Assembly (NCBI GenBank): GCA_018675995.1
Contig: JABGWZ010000223.1
Location: 1 to 34,838, forward strand
Source of the DNA: Opitutia bacterium
Lineage (GTDB): Bacteria; Verrucomicrobiota; Verrucomicrobiia; Opitutales; Seribacteraceae
Length of the DNA: 34,838 bases
Direction: 5' to 3'
This document shows positions 17,624 to 26,175 of the stretch, piece by piece; positions within the stretch are counted from its first letter, which is position 1, and the number at the start of each line of letters is the position of its first letter. Both the position numbers and the translations under genes were made by a program. The notes under the pieces were generated by a model. That model was given only the letters and a program-made list of their open reading frames with translations, had not been told where the DNA came from and did not search any database.

Positions 17624-18388
17624 TTGAAGAATGGTCAAGCATTCACATATACTTTCATTTATAAAATATTGTCTCTAATGTTACAGAAAAGTAGAATATC
17701 ATGGATCATTGTTCCTATGCTTAGAACTTTGCCAATTTTTGTATTATCTTTTTTGAAAGCGGAATCGAATAAAACTGATTTACCTGAAATTATTAAGATT
17801 GAAGGTGGTGTATATGAATTTGGTGGCATAATTATAAATAGAAACCTTAGATCAATTACGGTTCCAGCTGTTTCTAATCAAAGGAATGGGTTAGTCGAAT
17901 ACGGCTTAGTCCATGAAGAAGGTAAAATTCATGAATCTTTGTTCCGCACAAAAGTTCGTCCTCAGATTTTTCATACTTCTTTACTTTTGTTGAAAATGAA
18001 ACCGGTTGAATCTTTTTTTGAAAATATTTGGTCTGATAACCCGAAGCAGATTGATTATTCGGACAGGTGTTTAGAAATAATTGTAACATGGGATGAAAAC
18101 GGTTCTAAACATGTGTCTTTGCTCGAAGGCTTATGTAATAATCAAGGAAATAGTAATCAGGTTAATGAGAAATTATTTATATTTACTGGATCAAGAATGG
18201 TTGAAGGTAATTTTTTAGCCGAATCCACCGGGTCGATAGTAGCTGTTTACGCTGACGATAATGCTATTATCAATAATTGTCATTATGACAGCGTGAATGA
18301 TGATGTTTGGATTGCAAATAAACAAAAGATGCCCCCGTTGGAAAAGCCGGTAAAGATCAGCTTCCACTTGCCTCGGCCAACTAATTGA
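17624..18388 (+). CDS. YdjY-domain-like protein
   Basis: 254 aa; pattern RSITVPAVSNQRNGLVEYGLVHEEGKIHESLFRTKVRPQIFHTSLLLLKMKP is characteristic of the YdjY-domain family. Start uncertain: ATG at 17678 also plausible. Confidence 0.75.
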   Translation: MKNGQAFTYTFIYKILSLMLQKSRISWIIVPMLRTLPIFVLSFLKAESNKTDLPEIIKIEGGVYEFGGIIINRNLRSITVPAVSNQRNGLVEYGLVHEEGKIHESLFRTKVRPQIFHTSLLLLKMKPVESFFENIWSDNPKQIDYSDRCLEIIVTWDENGSKHVSLLEGLCNNQGNSNQVNEKLFIFTGSRMVEGNFLAESTGSIVAVYADDNAIINNCHYDSVNDDVWIANKQKMPPLEKPVKISFHLPRPTN

Positions 18389-18405
18389 TATAAATTTTTG
18401 AAGAT

Positions 18406-19554
18406 ATGAAATTATTTTCTATGCCTGTTTTCTCGTGTTTTCTCATTTTTAATTTTGTCCCGTATTTACTCTCTGGAGATGAGTCAGTTTCAATTAAGCT
18501 GGAAATTGAACGTGCTCTTGGGAGGGGTGTTAAGTGGATAAACTCTGAGCAGAATAGCAGTTCCGGGCAATGGGGAGAAGCGGATTATCCTGCTCTAACT
18601 GCACTTGCTTTGCGCTCAACCATGGGGCATCCGGATTCAGCAGTGGTTAAAAAGTATGCCGATCAACAGGCAAAGGGTTTTTCCTTTATATTATCAAAGG
18701 TACAATCCGACGGTGGAATTTATGGCAAAGGTTTAGCTTCATACAATACTGCAATATGTATGATGGCTATGATCCAATCCAAGGATCCCAAATATAATGA
18801 TATTATCAAATCTGCTCGCAGGTTTTTAATCAATCAGCAGTCAGATTTTGATCGAAAGGGAGAGAGAGATAATGTGTTTGATGGGGGTGTGGGATACGGT
18901 TCCCGTTGGGCTCATTCTGATCTTTCTAATACCCATCTTGCAATGGAAGCACTTTATTACGCCAAAAAGTCATTTAAGCCAGAAGAAGGCGATGAGTTGG
19001 GGTTGGATTGGGATGCAGCGATTTCATTCGTAAGTAAATGTCAAAACTTGTCTGCTACGAATAAGGAAAAATGGGTCAGTCAAGATGATGAAGACAAGGG
19101 AGGTTTTGTTTACTTTCCAGGAAGCAGTATGGCTGGAGAGAAAAAAAGAAAAGATGGATCTGTTGCACTACGTTCTTATGGCAGTATGAGTTATGCAGGG
19201 TTACTAAGTTTTATTTATGCCGAGATGGAGCAGGGGGACCCTCGTCTAAAAGCAGTTCGTACCTGGTTGAATAAAAATTACAGCATTTCAGAAAATCCCG
19301 GGATGGGGCAGCAGGGACTCTATTATTACTACCATACCATGTCTAAAGCCCTTTCCCTTAGCGGTATTGAAAAACTTGTCGATAAGAATGGGAAGAGTAG
19401 GGATTGGAGGAAGGAGTTGGCCTTTGAGATGCTCAACAATCAAGACCCAAAAGGATTTTGGATTAATGAGAACGGAAGGTGGTGGGAACGTGACCCAGTG
19501 TTGGTAACTTCCTATGCATTGCTTACCCTTGAGCGAATATATTACAGTTTATAA
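18406..19554 (+). CDS. Secreted prenyltransferase/squalene-oxidase repeat protein (third copy)
   Basis: 382 aa; signal peptide; repeats GVKWINSEQNSSSGQWGEADYPALTALAL, FILSKVQSDGGIYG...YNTAICMMAM, FEMLNNQDPKGFW...VTSYALLTLERIY. Confidence 0.85.
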   Translation: MKLFSMPVFSCFLIFNFVPYLLSGDESVSIKLEIERALGRGVKWINSEQNSSSGQWGEADYPALTALALRSTMGHPDSAVVKKYADQQAKGFSFILSKVQSDGGIYGKGLASYNTAICMMAMIQSKDPKYNDIIKSARRFLINQQSDFDRKGERDNVFDGGVGYGSRWAHSDLSNTHLAMEALYYAKKSFKPEEGDELGLDWDAAISFVSKCQNLSATNKEKWVSQDDEDKGGFVYFPGSSMAGEKKRKDGSVALRSYGSMSYAGLLSFIYAEMEQGDPRLKAVRTWLNKNYSISENPGMGQQGLYYYYHTMSKALSLSGIEKLVDKNGKSRDWRKELAFEMLNNQDPKGFWINENGRWWERDPVLVTSYALLTLERIYYSL

Positions 19555-19583
19555 AATTTTTAGGGCAACAATTAGATATTGAT

Positions 19584-20168
19584 ATGAAAACAATTGGATT
19601 TGTTTTATCTCTATTAACCCTATCCGTTTTGGGGTTGTTAGGTAAGGAGGAAAAAAATGGCTTTGTTGGTGGTAGCAAAGACATAATTTATTCCGATTTG
19701 AAACGGGGGGATTCAAGAAAATCTGTCATGAATAAAATGCGTGGATCCGGTTTTTTGCAGATTTACGAGGAGCGTGAAAATAATTTGGTTAAATGTGCAT
19801 TAAAGCTCAACGGGTTCCGTTATGAGTTGGCTGCAAAATTAGAAAATGATTCATTGGCTTTTTGTCTTATTGAAGGCCAAAAAGGGTGGCAGTTTTCTTT
19901 CTATGAAGATGTGGTTGAACCACAGTGGGGAAATTTGAGAGAGATATTGGTTGATAGGTACGGAGAAAAAAGAAAAACTAGAGAATTTCCTGATTTGGTT
20001 GATGTGCCTTTGAATGATAAAGGAGGATATATTACAGATACATGGGATTTGAGTGACCGTTTGTTGATTCTCACTATCCTTTCTTTTGAAGTTAAAGACT
20101 GCTGTACCAATCAGTTGGTTGAATATTCTTGTTGTACTTTATTGATTCAACCCAAGGTTGAAACCTAG
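19584..20168 (+). CDS. Secreted hypothetical protein
   Basis: 194 aa ORF with signal peptide, collinear with neighbours; its TAG stop directly abuts the ftsY ATG. Confidence 0.7.
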   Translation: MKTIGFVLSLLTLSVLGLLGKEEKNGFVGGSKDIIYSDLKRGDSRKSVMNKMRGSGFLQIYEERENNLVKCALKLNGFRYELAAKLENDSLAFCLIEGQKGWQFSFYEDVVEPQWGNLREILVDRYGEKRKTREFPDLVDVPLNDKGGYITDTWDLSDRLLILTILSFEVKDCCTNQLVEYSCCTLLIQPKVET

Positions 20169-21107
20169 ATGGGTATTTTCTCGAAATTTCAAAAAGGGTT
20201 TAAAAAAGGTGCCTCTGTTTTGCAGGGTGCTTTTGCCTCGCTTTCCGGAAAAAGTCGACTGGATGAAGACACGCTTCTTGATTTAGAGGAGGCGTTTTAT
20301 GGAAGTGACTTTGGGGTAGAAACAACGGAGGATATTTTAAATTCAATTCGTGAGGCGCACAAAAACGACAAGATGTTGCGTGCCGAGGGAGTTGGTGAGA
20401 TTGCCCGTTCGGTCTTAAAGAATATTTTAACTGGATCAGAAAGAGAGTTCGTTCTTAAAAAAGTTAAAAATAGTCCTGAAGTTCTTTGCTTGATTGGGGT
20501 AAATGGATCAGGGAAAACAACGACCAGTGCAAAATTGGGATATCAACTTAAATCTTCGGGTCGAAAGGTCCTTCTTGGTGCATGCGATACTTTTCGTGCA
20601 GCGGCGACCGAGCAGTTGAAGGCATGGGCAAATCGTTTAGAATTGGAAATCGTATCTGGCCACCATGGTTCGGATTCAGCAGCGGTTGCTTTTGATGCTT
20701 ACTCCGCAGGAGAGTCGAGAGATTGCGATCTCGTCATAATTGATACTGCCGGGCGCTTGCATGTAAAAGAAGGATTAATGGACGAACTTGCTAAAATGAA
20801 AAGAGTTCTGGGAAAAAGGGATGAGAGAGCACCTCACCATTCATGGTTGGTCATTGATGGGTCAACAGGTACGAACGGAATAGAGCAGGCTCGCGTTTTT
20901 CATGAAAAATTTGGCCTCACCGGACTGGTTGTCACGAAATTAGACGGTACCGCAAAGGGTGGTGTGTTGGTTGCTATTTACCGTGAACTCAAACTCCCTA
21001 TTTATTTCATCGGATTGGGGGAATCTCCTGATGATTTACAACCGTTCAGTGTTGATCAATATTTAGATTCTATTCTGCCAAAGGTTGAGTTGGAAATGTC
21101 GAAGTAG
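20169..21107 (+). CDS. ftsY: Signal recognition particle receptor FtsY
   Basis: GVNGSGKTTTSAKLG, GACDTFRAAATEQLKAWA, DTAGRLH, VTKLDGTAKGG, GLGESPDDLQPF. Confidence 0.97.
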   Translation: MGIFSKFQKGFKKGASVLQGAFASLSGKSRLDEDTLLDLEEAFYGSDFGVETTEDILNSIREAHKNDKMLRAEGVGEIARSVLKNILTGSEREFVLKKVKNSPEVLCLIGVNGSGKTTTSAKLGYQLKSSGRKVLLGACDTFRAAATEQLKAWANRLELEIVSGHHGSDSAAVAFDAYSAGESRDCDLVIIDTAGRLHVKEGLMDELAKMKRVLGKRDERAPHHSWLVIDGSTGTNGIEQARVFHEKFGLTGLVVTKLDGTAKGGVLVAIYRELKLPIYFIGLGESPDDLQPFSVDQYLDSILPKVELEMSK

Positions 21108-21141
21108 TTGAATTTTGTTAGAAGATTGATGTAAGACGATA

Positions 21142-22248
21142 ATGGTTGAGCAAAGACACAAAAAATTAGAGGTCGGTTTAGAAAATCGTTCATATCCGAT
21201 CTATATTGGCAGAAATCTAAATTTATTAGTTCAGGATATCATTCAGGAATGCCATAGCCAGGGAAAGAAGGTTGTTGCTTTAATGGATGATGGCTTAGTG
21301 AAAAGTAGTTCTGAATTGAAGGTTGATCTTCTCCAATCTATTCCGCACTTAGCACTTCCCAGTGGAGAAAAAACAAAGTCTGTCGAGTATTTGTCAAGAG
21401 TGTGGGATTTTTTAGCTAGAGAGGGCGTAGATCGAACCGGAAACCTTATTGCTTTTGGTGGTGGTGTTACTGGAGATCTTTCTGGTTTCGCTGCCGCTTC
21501 CTATTTGAGGGGTATTGATTTTTATCAGGTTCCAACCACTTTGCTTGCGATGGTCGATAGTTCTGTTGGTGGAAAAACAGGAATAAATTTGAGTGCGGGT
21601 AAAAATTTGGTTGGCTCATTTCATCAACCAAAAGCAGTTTTTATCGACCTCGATTATCTGACGACTTTACCTAAAAGGGAGTTTTCAGCGGGGATGGCAG
21701 AGGTAATTAAATACGGACTTCTTGGGAATCAGGGTCTTTACCAAAAACTCTTATCCATGAAACCCTTACTTGATTCACAATCAGAAGAACTGCCTGGGGT
21801 AATTGAGGCTTGTTGCATGGACAAAGCTAAGATTGTTGAGCTTGATGAAAAAGAAACAATCGGGTCAACTGGTGGTCGGGCACTTCTTAACTTAGGTCAT
21901 ACATTTGCCCATGCAATAGAGGCAGTGGCTGGATATGGCGAGTATTTGCATGGCGAAGCCGTTTCAATTGGCCTTTTATGTTCTCTTCGATTGTCAGTCA
22001 TGATGGGGCATTGTAAAGAATCCGATCAACGTGAGTTGGAGAATTTGCTTAATTCCTATTCTCTACCGATCAAACTTCGATCTTCCTTACCCGTGTCCGA
22101 TTTGAAAGTTGCAATGCAGTCAGATAAAAAAGTCTCTGGTGGCAAATTGAGATTTGTTGCTATGAGGAATGTAGGGGATGCTTTTGTAACTTCAGAAGTT
22201 GAGTGGGGTGATGTGGTTAAAGTTTGGAGATCTGTCGGTGCTGATTGA
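21142..22248 (+). CDS. aroB: 3-dehydroquinate synthase
   Basis: GGGVTGDLSGFAAASYLRGIDFYQVPTTLLAMVDSSVGGKTGIN, AGMAEVIKYG, LNLGHTFAHAIEA, HGEAVSIG. Confidence 0.97.
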   Translation: MVEQRHKKLEVGLENRSYPIYIGRNLNLLVQDIIQECHSQGKKVVALMDDGLVKSSSELKVDLLQSIPHLALPSGEKTKSVEYLSRVWDFLAREGVDRTGNLIAFGGGVTGDLSGFAAASYLRGIDFYQVPTTLLAMVDSSVGGKTGINLSAGKNLVGSFHQPKAVFIDLDYLTTLPKREFSAGMAEVIKYGLLGNQGLYQKLLSMKPLLDSQSEELPGVIEACCMDKAKIVELDEKETIGSTGGRALLNLGHTFAHAIEAVAGYGEYLHGEAVSIGLLCSLRLSVMMGHCKESDQRELENLLNSYSLPIKLRSSLPVSDLKVAMQSDKKVSGGKLRFVAMRNVGDAFVTSEVEWGDVVKVWRSVGAD

Positions 22249-22259
22249 GGCACTTTCCC

Positions 22260-22862
22260 ATGGAAGTTGAGCACGATCTGGTTGAAGCCTATTTTGAAAG
22301 TAATGGCTTTCTCGTTCGTCAGGCCGGTAGACCAGAGTCTTCATCTACCCGCAAGAAGTTAGAGTCATTACTAACGCTTGCAATTTTTAATCCAGCAGTC
22401 GGTCAAAATGCGTCAGATCTCGGTTTTAGGTTATATACAAGTGACTTGAAGAAAATTCGTTCGGGCTTGGTCTCCCTTCTTGGTTGGGGGAATTCGGGAT
22501 TCACGAATGGTATGCTTAATAATGACAGTCTGCTAATTAAATATTTCAAAAATGAGTTGAAAGACAATAGGCTTGATTCAAATTTTAGCCCTAGCCCTGA
22601 GCTTGCGGAGAGTGGAATGGGTTCTTTCATGCGTTTACTTATTGTCCCAGCACTTCCTCGAAATGAGACAAAAATTACTGAAGTATTTACCATCCTTCAA
22701 AAAAATAAGGTGGATGGTGTTTTAACCACCAGATCTATATTGGAGAATTTGCTCAGGCAATCTGATCCTGGCCACTTTAACCCGGGCAAACCTTTTTCTC
22801 AGATTTTAAACCTCCTTAAAGCTTATGAACTTGCGAAAGAGCCACAACTTGAAATGTTCTAG
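22260..22862 (+). CDS. Conserved hypothetical protein between aroB and lpxA
   Basis: ORF track gives a TTG start at 22245; ATG at 22260 is the more natural start (MEVEHDLVEAYFESNGFLVRQ). Collinear and overlapping the next gene. Confidence 0.7.
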   Translation: MEVEHDLVEAYFESNGFLVRQAGRPESSSTRKKLESLLTLAIFNPAVGQNASDLGFRLYTSDLKKIRSGLVSLLGWGNSGFTNGMLNNDSLLIKYFKNELKDNRLDSNFSPSPELAESGMGSFMRLLIVPALPRNETKITEVFTILQKNKVDGVLTTRSILENLLRQSDPGHFNPGKPFSQILNLLKAYELAKEPQLEMF

Positions 22863-22867
22863 TGTTT

Positions 22868-23674
22868 ATGGCATCACAAATTCATTCAACTGCTATTGTT
22901 TCACCAAAATCAAATTTGGGAAATCAGTGCAAAGTGGGTGCTTATGCAATAGTGGAAGATGGCGTTACTATCGGTGAGAAATGTGACATTGAGGCTCACG
23001 CTATAATCAAAAAAGGAACTGTTTTGGGAAACGATGTAAGAGTTGGACATTTTTCTGTGCTCGGAGGAGACCCTCAGCATCTTGAGTTCGATCGCTCCAT
23101 TGATTCGATTGTTCGGATAGCAAATGATGTTAGAATTGGAGAGGGTGTTACAATTCATCGTTCGATGCATGTAAGAGGTGCAACTAAAATTGGTGCCCGA
23201 TGTTTTTTAATGGGTAATTGCCATGTTGGACATGATGGAGAGTTAGGGGATGATGTTATTCTAGCAAACGGAGCCTTGTTGGGCGGGCACGTATCGGTAG
23301 GAGATTTTACTTTTATAGGTGGGGGCGCCGGTATTCATCAGTTTACGAGAATTGGTGGCGGTGCAATGATTGGTGGTCTGGCAGAAGTATCCAGGGATGT
23401 TCCCCCTAATGTTACGGTTGCTGGTCGAAATCAATCCTGTGGGCTCAATCTGACGGGCATTAAACGGAGGAGGATTTCTAATGATGAAATCAAGGCTTTG
23501 AAGTATGCCTACCGACAGGTATTAATGAAAGGTGGTAATCCCACTGTAATTGCCACAAATTGCATTAATGAACAAATTGTTAAAGCAAATCCAAAAGCAA
23601 AAGAGTTTGTGGAATTTTTTCTTACAGAAAGCAAAGGATTTATCCGAAGCAGGTCGGTATTAACAAAACCCTAA
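22868..23674 (+). CDS. lpxA: Acyl-ACP--UDP-N-acetylglucosamine O-acyltransferase
   Basis: Hexapeptide repeats; IHSTAIVSPKSNLG, GGDPQHLEF, LMGNCHVGHDGELGDDVILANGALLGGHVSVGDFTFIGGGAGIHQFTRIGGGAMIGG. Track starts at GTG 22862; ATG 22868 preferred. Confidence 0.93.
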   Translation: MASQIHSTAIVSPKSNLGNQCKVGAYAIVEDGVTIGEKCDIEAHAIIKKGTVLGNDVRVGHFSVLGGDPQHLEFDRSIDSIVRIANDVRIGEGVTIHRSMHVRGATKIGARCFLMGNCHVGHDGELGDDVILANGALLGGHVSVGDFTFIGGGAGIHQFTRIGGGAMIGGLAEVSRDVPPNVTVAGRNQSCGLNLTGIKRRRISNDEIKALKYAYRQVLMKGGNPTVIATNCINEQIVKANPKAKEFVEFFLTESKGFIRSRSVLTKP

Positions 23675-23709
23675 CATGGTAACTCAAACGCTTAAAATTT
23701 AATATTATT

Positions 23710-24081
23710 ATGGAAGGCAAGATAGCTAAACTTAATGGGGTACGAGAAGGAAACGAGAAGTTGATAAAAGTTTCTCCTTCTGCTTCCCAAAAAATCTTTC
23801 ATTTAATTGAGCGTGAAGATAAAGGAGATTTTTTGCGTATTCGGATAACGGGTGGAGGTTGTAACGGGCTTTCTTACAAGATGAAATTTGTTTCGGAACC
23901 AAAAGAGGGAGACATATATGTTTTAACTAGTGATGTTAAGGTATTGGTTGATACTAAAACGGCACTCTATTTAAGGGGCACGCTCTTGGAGTATTCTGAT
24001 AAGCTGGTTGCAGGTGGGTTTAAGTTTTCGAACCCAAATGCGAAAGCGAGTTGTAGTTGTGGTGAAAGCTTCAACCTTTAG
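23710..24081 (+). CDS. HesB/IscA-family iron-sulfur cluster assembly protein
   Basis: ITGGGCNGLSYKMKF and C-terminal NPNAKASCSCGESF. Confidence 0.93.
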   Translation: MEGKIAKLNGVREGNEKLIKVSPSASQKIFHLIEREDKGDFLRIRITGGGCNGLSYKMKFVSEPKEGDIYVLTSDVKVLVDTKTALYLRGTLLEYSDKLVAGGFKFSNPNAKASCSCGESFNL

Positions 24082-24186
24082 ATTATATTAATTTTGTCTT
24101 GCTTAACATTCTCCAAAGTTGTGTTATTGGCATTTTACTAATTTTATATTCCTACTTTTGACAAGTCATAATCTAAGCTAACCCAC

Positions 24187-24855
24187 ATGGTTAAAAAACC
24201 TAGTGGAAAAAACAAAAAGCGGTATAACAATAACCGCGATTACATCCGTAAAAACGATAAAATTCGAGCCAGAGAAGTTCGGGTTGTTGGTCCAGAAGGT
24301 GAAATGCTTGGTGTCATGCCACCAGAAGAGGCTCTGAAAATCGCCAAATCACACCATTTGGATCTTGTCGAGGTTGCATCGAGTGCGGTGCCTCCCGTTT
24401 GTAGAATATTGGAATTTGGTAAATACAAATATGAACTTAGCAAGCAAAAGAAAAAGAAGACCAAAACTTCAAAACGCGTAAAAGAAGCGAAGTTTCGTCC
24501 TCGGATTGAGGAGCATGACTATGTAACGAAATTACGTCGTTCTGAGAAATTTTTACACCAGGGCAATAAGCTAAAGATTACATTAATGTTTCGTGGTCGT
24601 GAAATGGAGCATATCGACTTGGGTATGAATCTTGTAAAACAGGCTATTCAAGATCTTGCCGGAGTTGGTAAGCCAGACGATACCCCAAAACTTAATGGAC
24701 GCTTTATTATCGTGAGCATGTCTCCATTACCGAAGCATCTTAGGGTACTTAAGTTTAATTCGCTCGAAGAAATTGATTCCGTAGATGATGAGGAGGACGA
24801 CGAAGAAGATTTCGAAGAGGATTCCTCTGCAGATACTGTAGAAGCGGCATCTTGA
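24187..24855 (+). CDS. infC: Translation initiation factor IF-3
   Basis: IRAREVRVVGPEGEMLGVMPPEEALKIAKSHHLDLVEVASSAVPPVCRILEFGKYKYE, HDYVTKLRRSEKFLHQGNKLKITLMFRGREM; additional acidic C-terminal tail. Confidence 0.97.
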   Translation: MVKKPSGKNKKRYNNNRDYIRKNDKIRAREVRVVGPEGEMLGVMPPEEALKIAKSHHLDLVEVASSAVPPVCRILEFGKYKYELSKQKKKKTKTSKRVKEAKFRPRIEEHDYVTKLRRSEKFLHQGNKLKITLMFRGREMEHIDLGMNLVKQAIQDLAGVGKPDDTPKLNGRFIIVSMSPLPKHLRVLKFNSLEEIDSVDDEEDDEEDFEEDSSADTVEAAS

Positions 24856-24881
24856 TCTGCTGATTTCATTACTTTTTTTCT

Positions 24882-25253
24882 ATGGACTGGAAGTTCCTGC
24901 TGCTAGTTGCAAGTGGTGGAGCAATAGGATCAATTTTTAGAGCAATTATCTTAGTTCTATGTCGCTCTTGGATGCCTTGGCAGACAGTACTTACAAATGT
25001 ATTGGGTGCTTTTTTGGTTGGCATACTACTGAGGTATTGGGAACAAAATAGTGAACCTTATTTTTTCCGTGCTTTTTGGATGATTGGCCTTTGTGGTGGC
25101 TTTACCACATTTTCCACTTTTGGTTTGGATGCTTACAGTTTTCTTAAATCCGGCCTTTGGTTGAATATGTTTGTTTACGTAACTATCAGCTTTGTTGGCA
25201 CATTATGTGGAATTTTCCTGGGTTTTAAACTGTGCAGTGTATTTAGTCCTTAA
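24882..25253 (+). CDS. crcB: CrcB/Fluc fluoride channel
   Basis: 123 aa, 4 TM; GGAIGSIFRAI, TNVLGAFLVGILL, GLCGGFTTFSTFGLDAYSFL. Confidence 0.93.
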   Translation: MDWKFLLLVASGGAIGSIFRAIILVLCRSWMPWQTVLTNVLGAFLVGILLRYWEQNSEPYFFRAFWMIGLCGGFTTFSTFGLDAYSFLKSGLWLNMFVYVTISFVGTLCGIFLGFKLCSVFSP

Positions 25254-25299
25254 AATTCTTCCCGCTTGCTTAGAATCGGCCTTTGTGTGAGGTTATACC

Positions 25300-26175
25300 G
25301 TGGTTTTTAGATTCATACTATTCCTAAATTTAAGCTTTGTTCATTTATACGGTGTGGTTTCGCCCAATCCATTTTTAAGGCCTGGTTCAAACCAAAAACC
25401 TCCTATCAGTAAACCTCTTCCCGTAAAGAAGACTGTTATCCGACCAAATATCGCTAAGGAAGTAGATTTTAAAGGATACTTTATTCTTAAGGGTCAGCCA
25501 TATTTTTCTCTTTTTAATAGAAAGGTTAACCATAGTGAATGGATTACTTTAAGCGAAAAAACCTATGAGGAATTTATGGCTCAATCCTTTGATTTAGAAA
25601 CTGAAACTTTGACTGTTCTTTATGAAGGACAATCTTTTGACCTGAAACTCATTGACGCAAAATCAGGGTCAGGTTTACCTACTTCAATTGGAAATCCATC
25701 TCCTGTTACTAAATCTGTTCCCGGAGCAGGAAAGCCGACTGTATCAAAAAGAATGCCACCTAAGCCACCTTTCGTCCCTTCGCTCCCCGCCAATGTCCCA
25801 TTCACTCAAAATCAACAACCGGTTAGTTCATTGTCAGGTTTTACCTCCAATGGGGTAAGTTCATCTAGAAGTGTACCAGGTCTATCACTTCCAGGTTTGC
25901 CTTATCCTGGGGCTTTGCCAAGGCGATCCGTTCCTAATAATGTGTTACCCTTAAGGTCTGGTCAGGGAAATACGCTTAATGGGAATAGCGGTAGTTCTGG
26001 GATTTCAACACCTAGAGCAATCATGCCAAATAATACTTTAGCCACTGACCCTGTTGATTCTGGTAAGTCTGAGAGTTCTGATGCCTTTAATTTGCAAAAT
26101 TTACCGCCCCCGCCGCCCCCGCCGAATATTTTACCGCCGAGTCCTCCCCCAAATATCCAACCCGCTCGTGAATAA
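25300..26175 (+). CDS. Secreted proline-rich hypothetical protein
   Basis: 291 aa from GTG; signal-like N-terminus; long Pro/Ser-rich low-complexity region ending NLPPPPPPPNILPPSPPPNIQPARE. Confidence 0.65.
   Translation: MVFRFILFLNLSFVHLYGVVSPNPFLRPGSNQKPPISKPLPVKKTVIRPNIAKEVDFKGYFILKGQPYFSLFNRKVNHSEWITLSEKTYEEFMAQSFDLETETLTVLYEGQSFDLKLIDAKSGSGLPTSIGNPSPVTKSVPGAGKPTVSKRMPPKPPFVPSLPANVPFTQNQQPVSSLSGFTSNGVSSSRSVPGLSLPGLPYPGALPRRSVPNNVLPLRSGQGNTLNGNSGSSGISTPRAIMPNNTLATDPVDSGKSESSDAFNLQNLPPPPPPPNILPPSPPPNIQPARE

Noticed and set aside
2206-19554. Hopanoid/terpene biosynthesis cluster
   Set aside because: The cyclase-fold proteins are exported and lack DxDD; no hpn/isoprenoid genes nearby.
24648-24869. 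Serine-run ORF on the minus strand (SSSKSSSSSSSSS)
   Set aside because: Antisense of the Glu/Asp codons in the IF-3 acidic tail; not a real low-complexity protein.
24855-24882. Fluoride riboswitch upstream of crcB
   Set aside because: Only 26 nt separates infC and crcB, too short for a crcB riboswitch aptamer plus expression platform.
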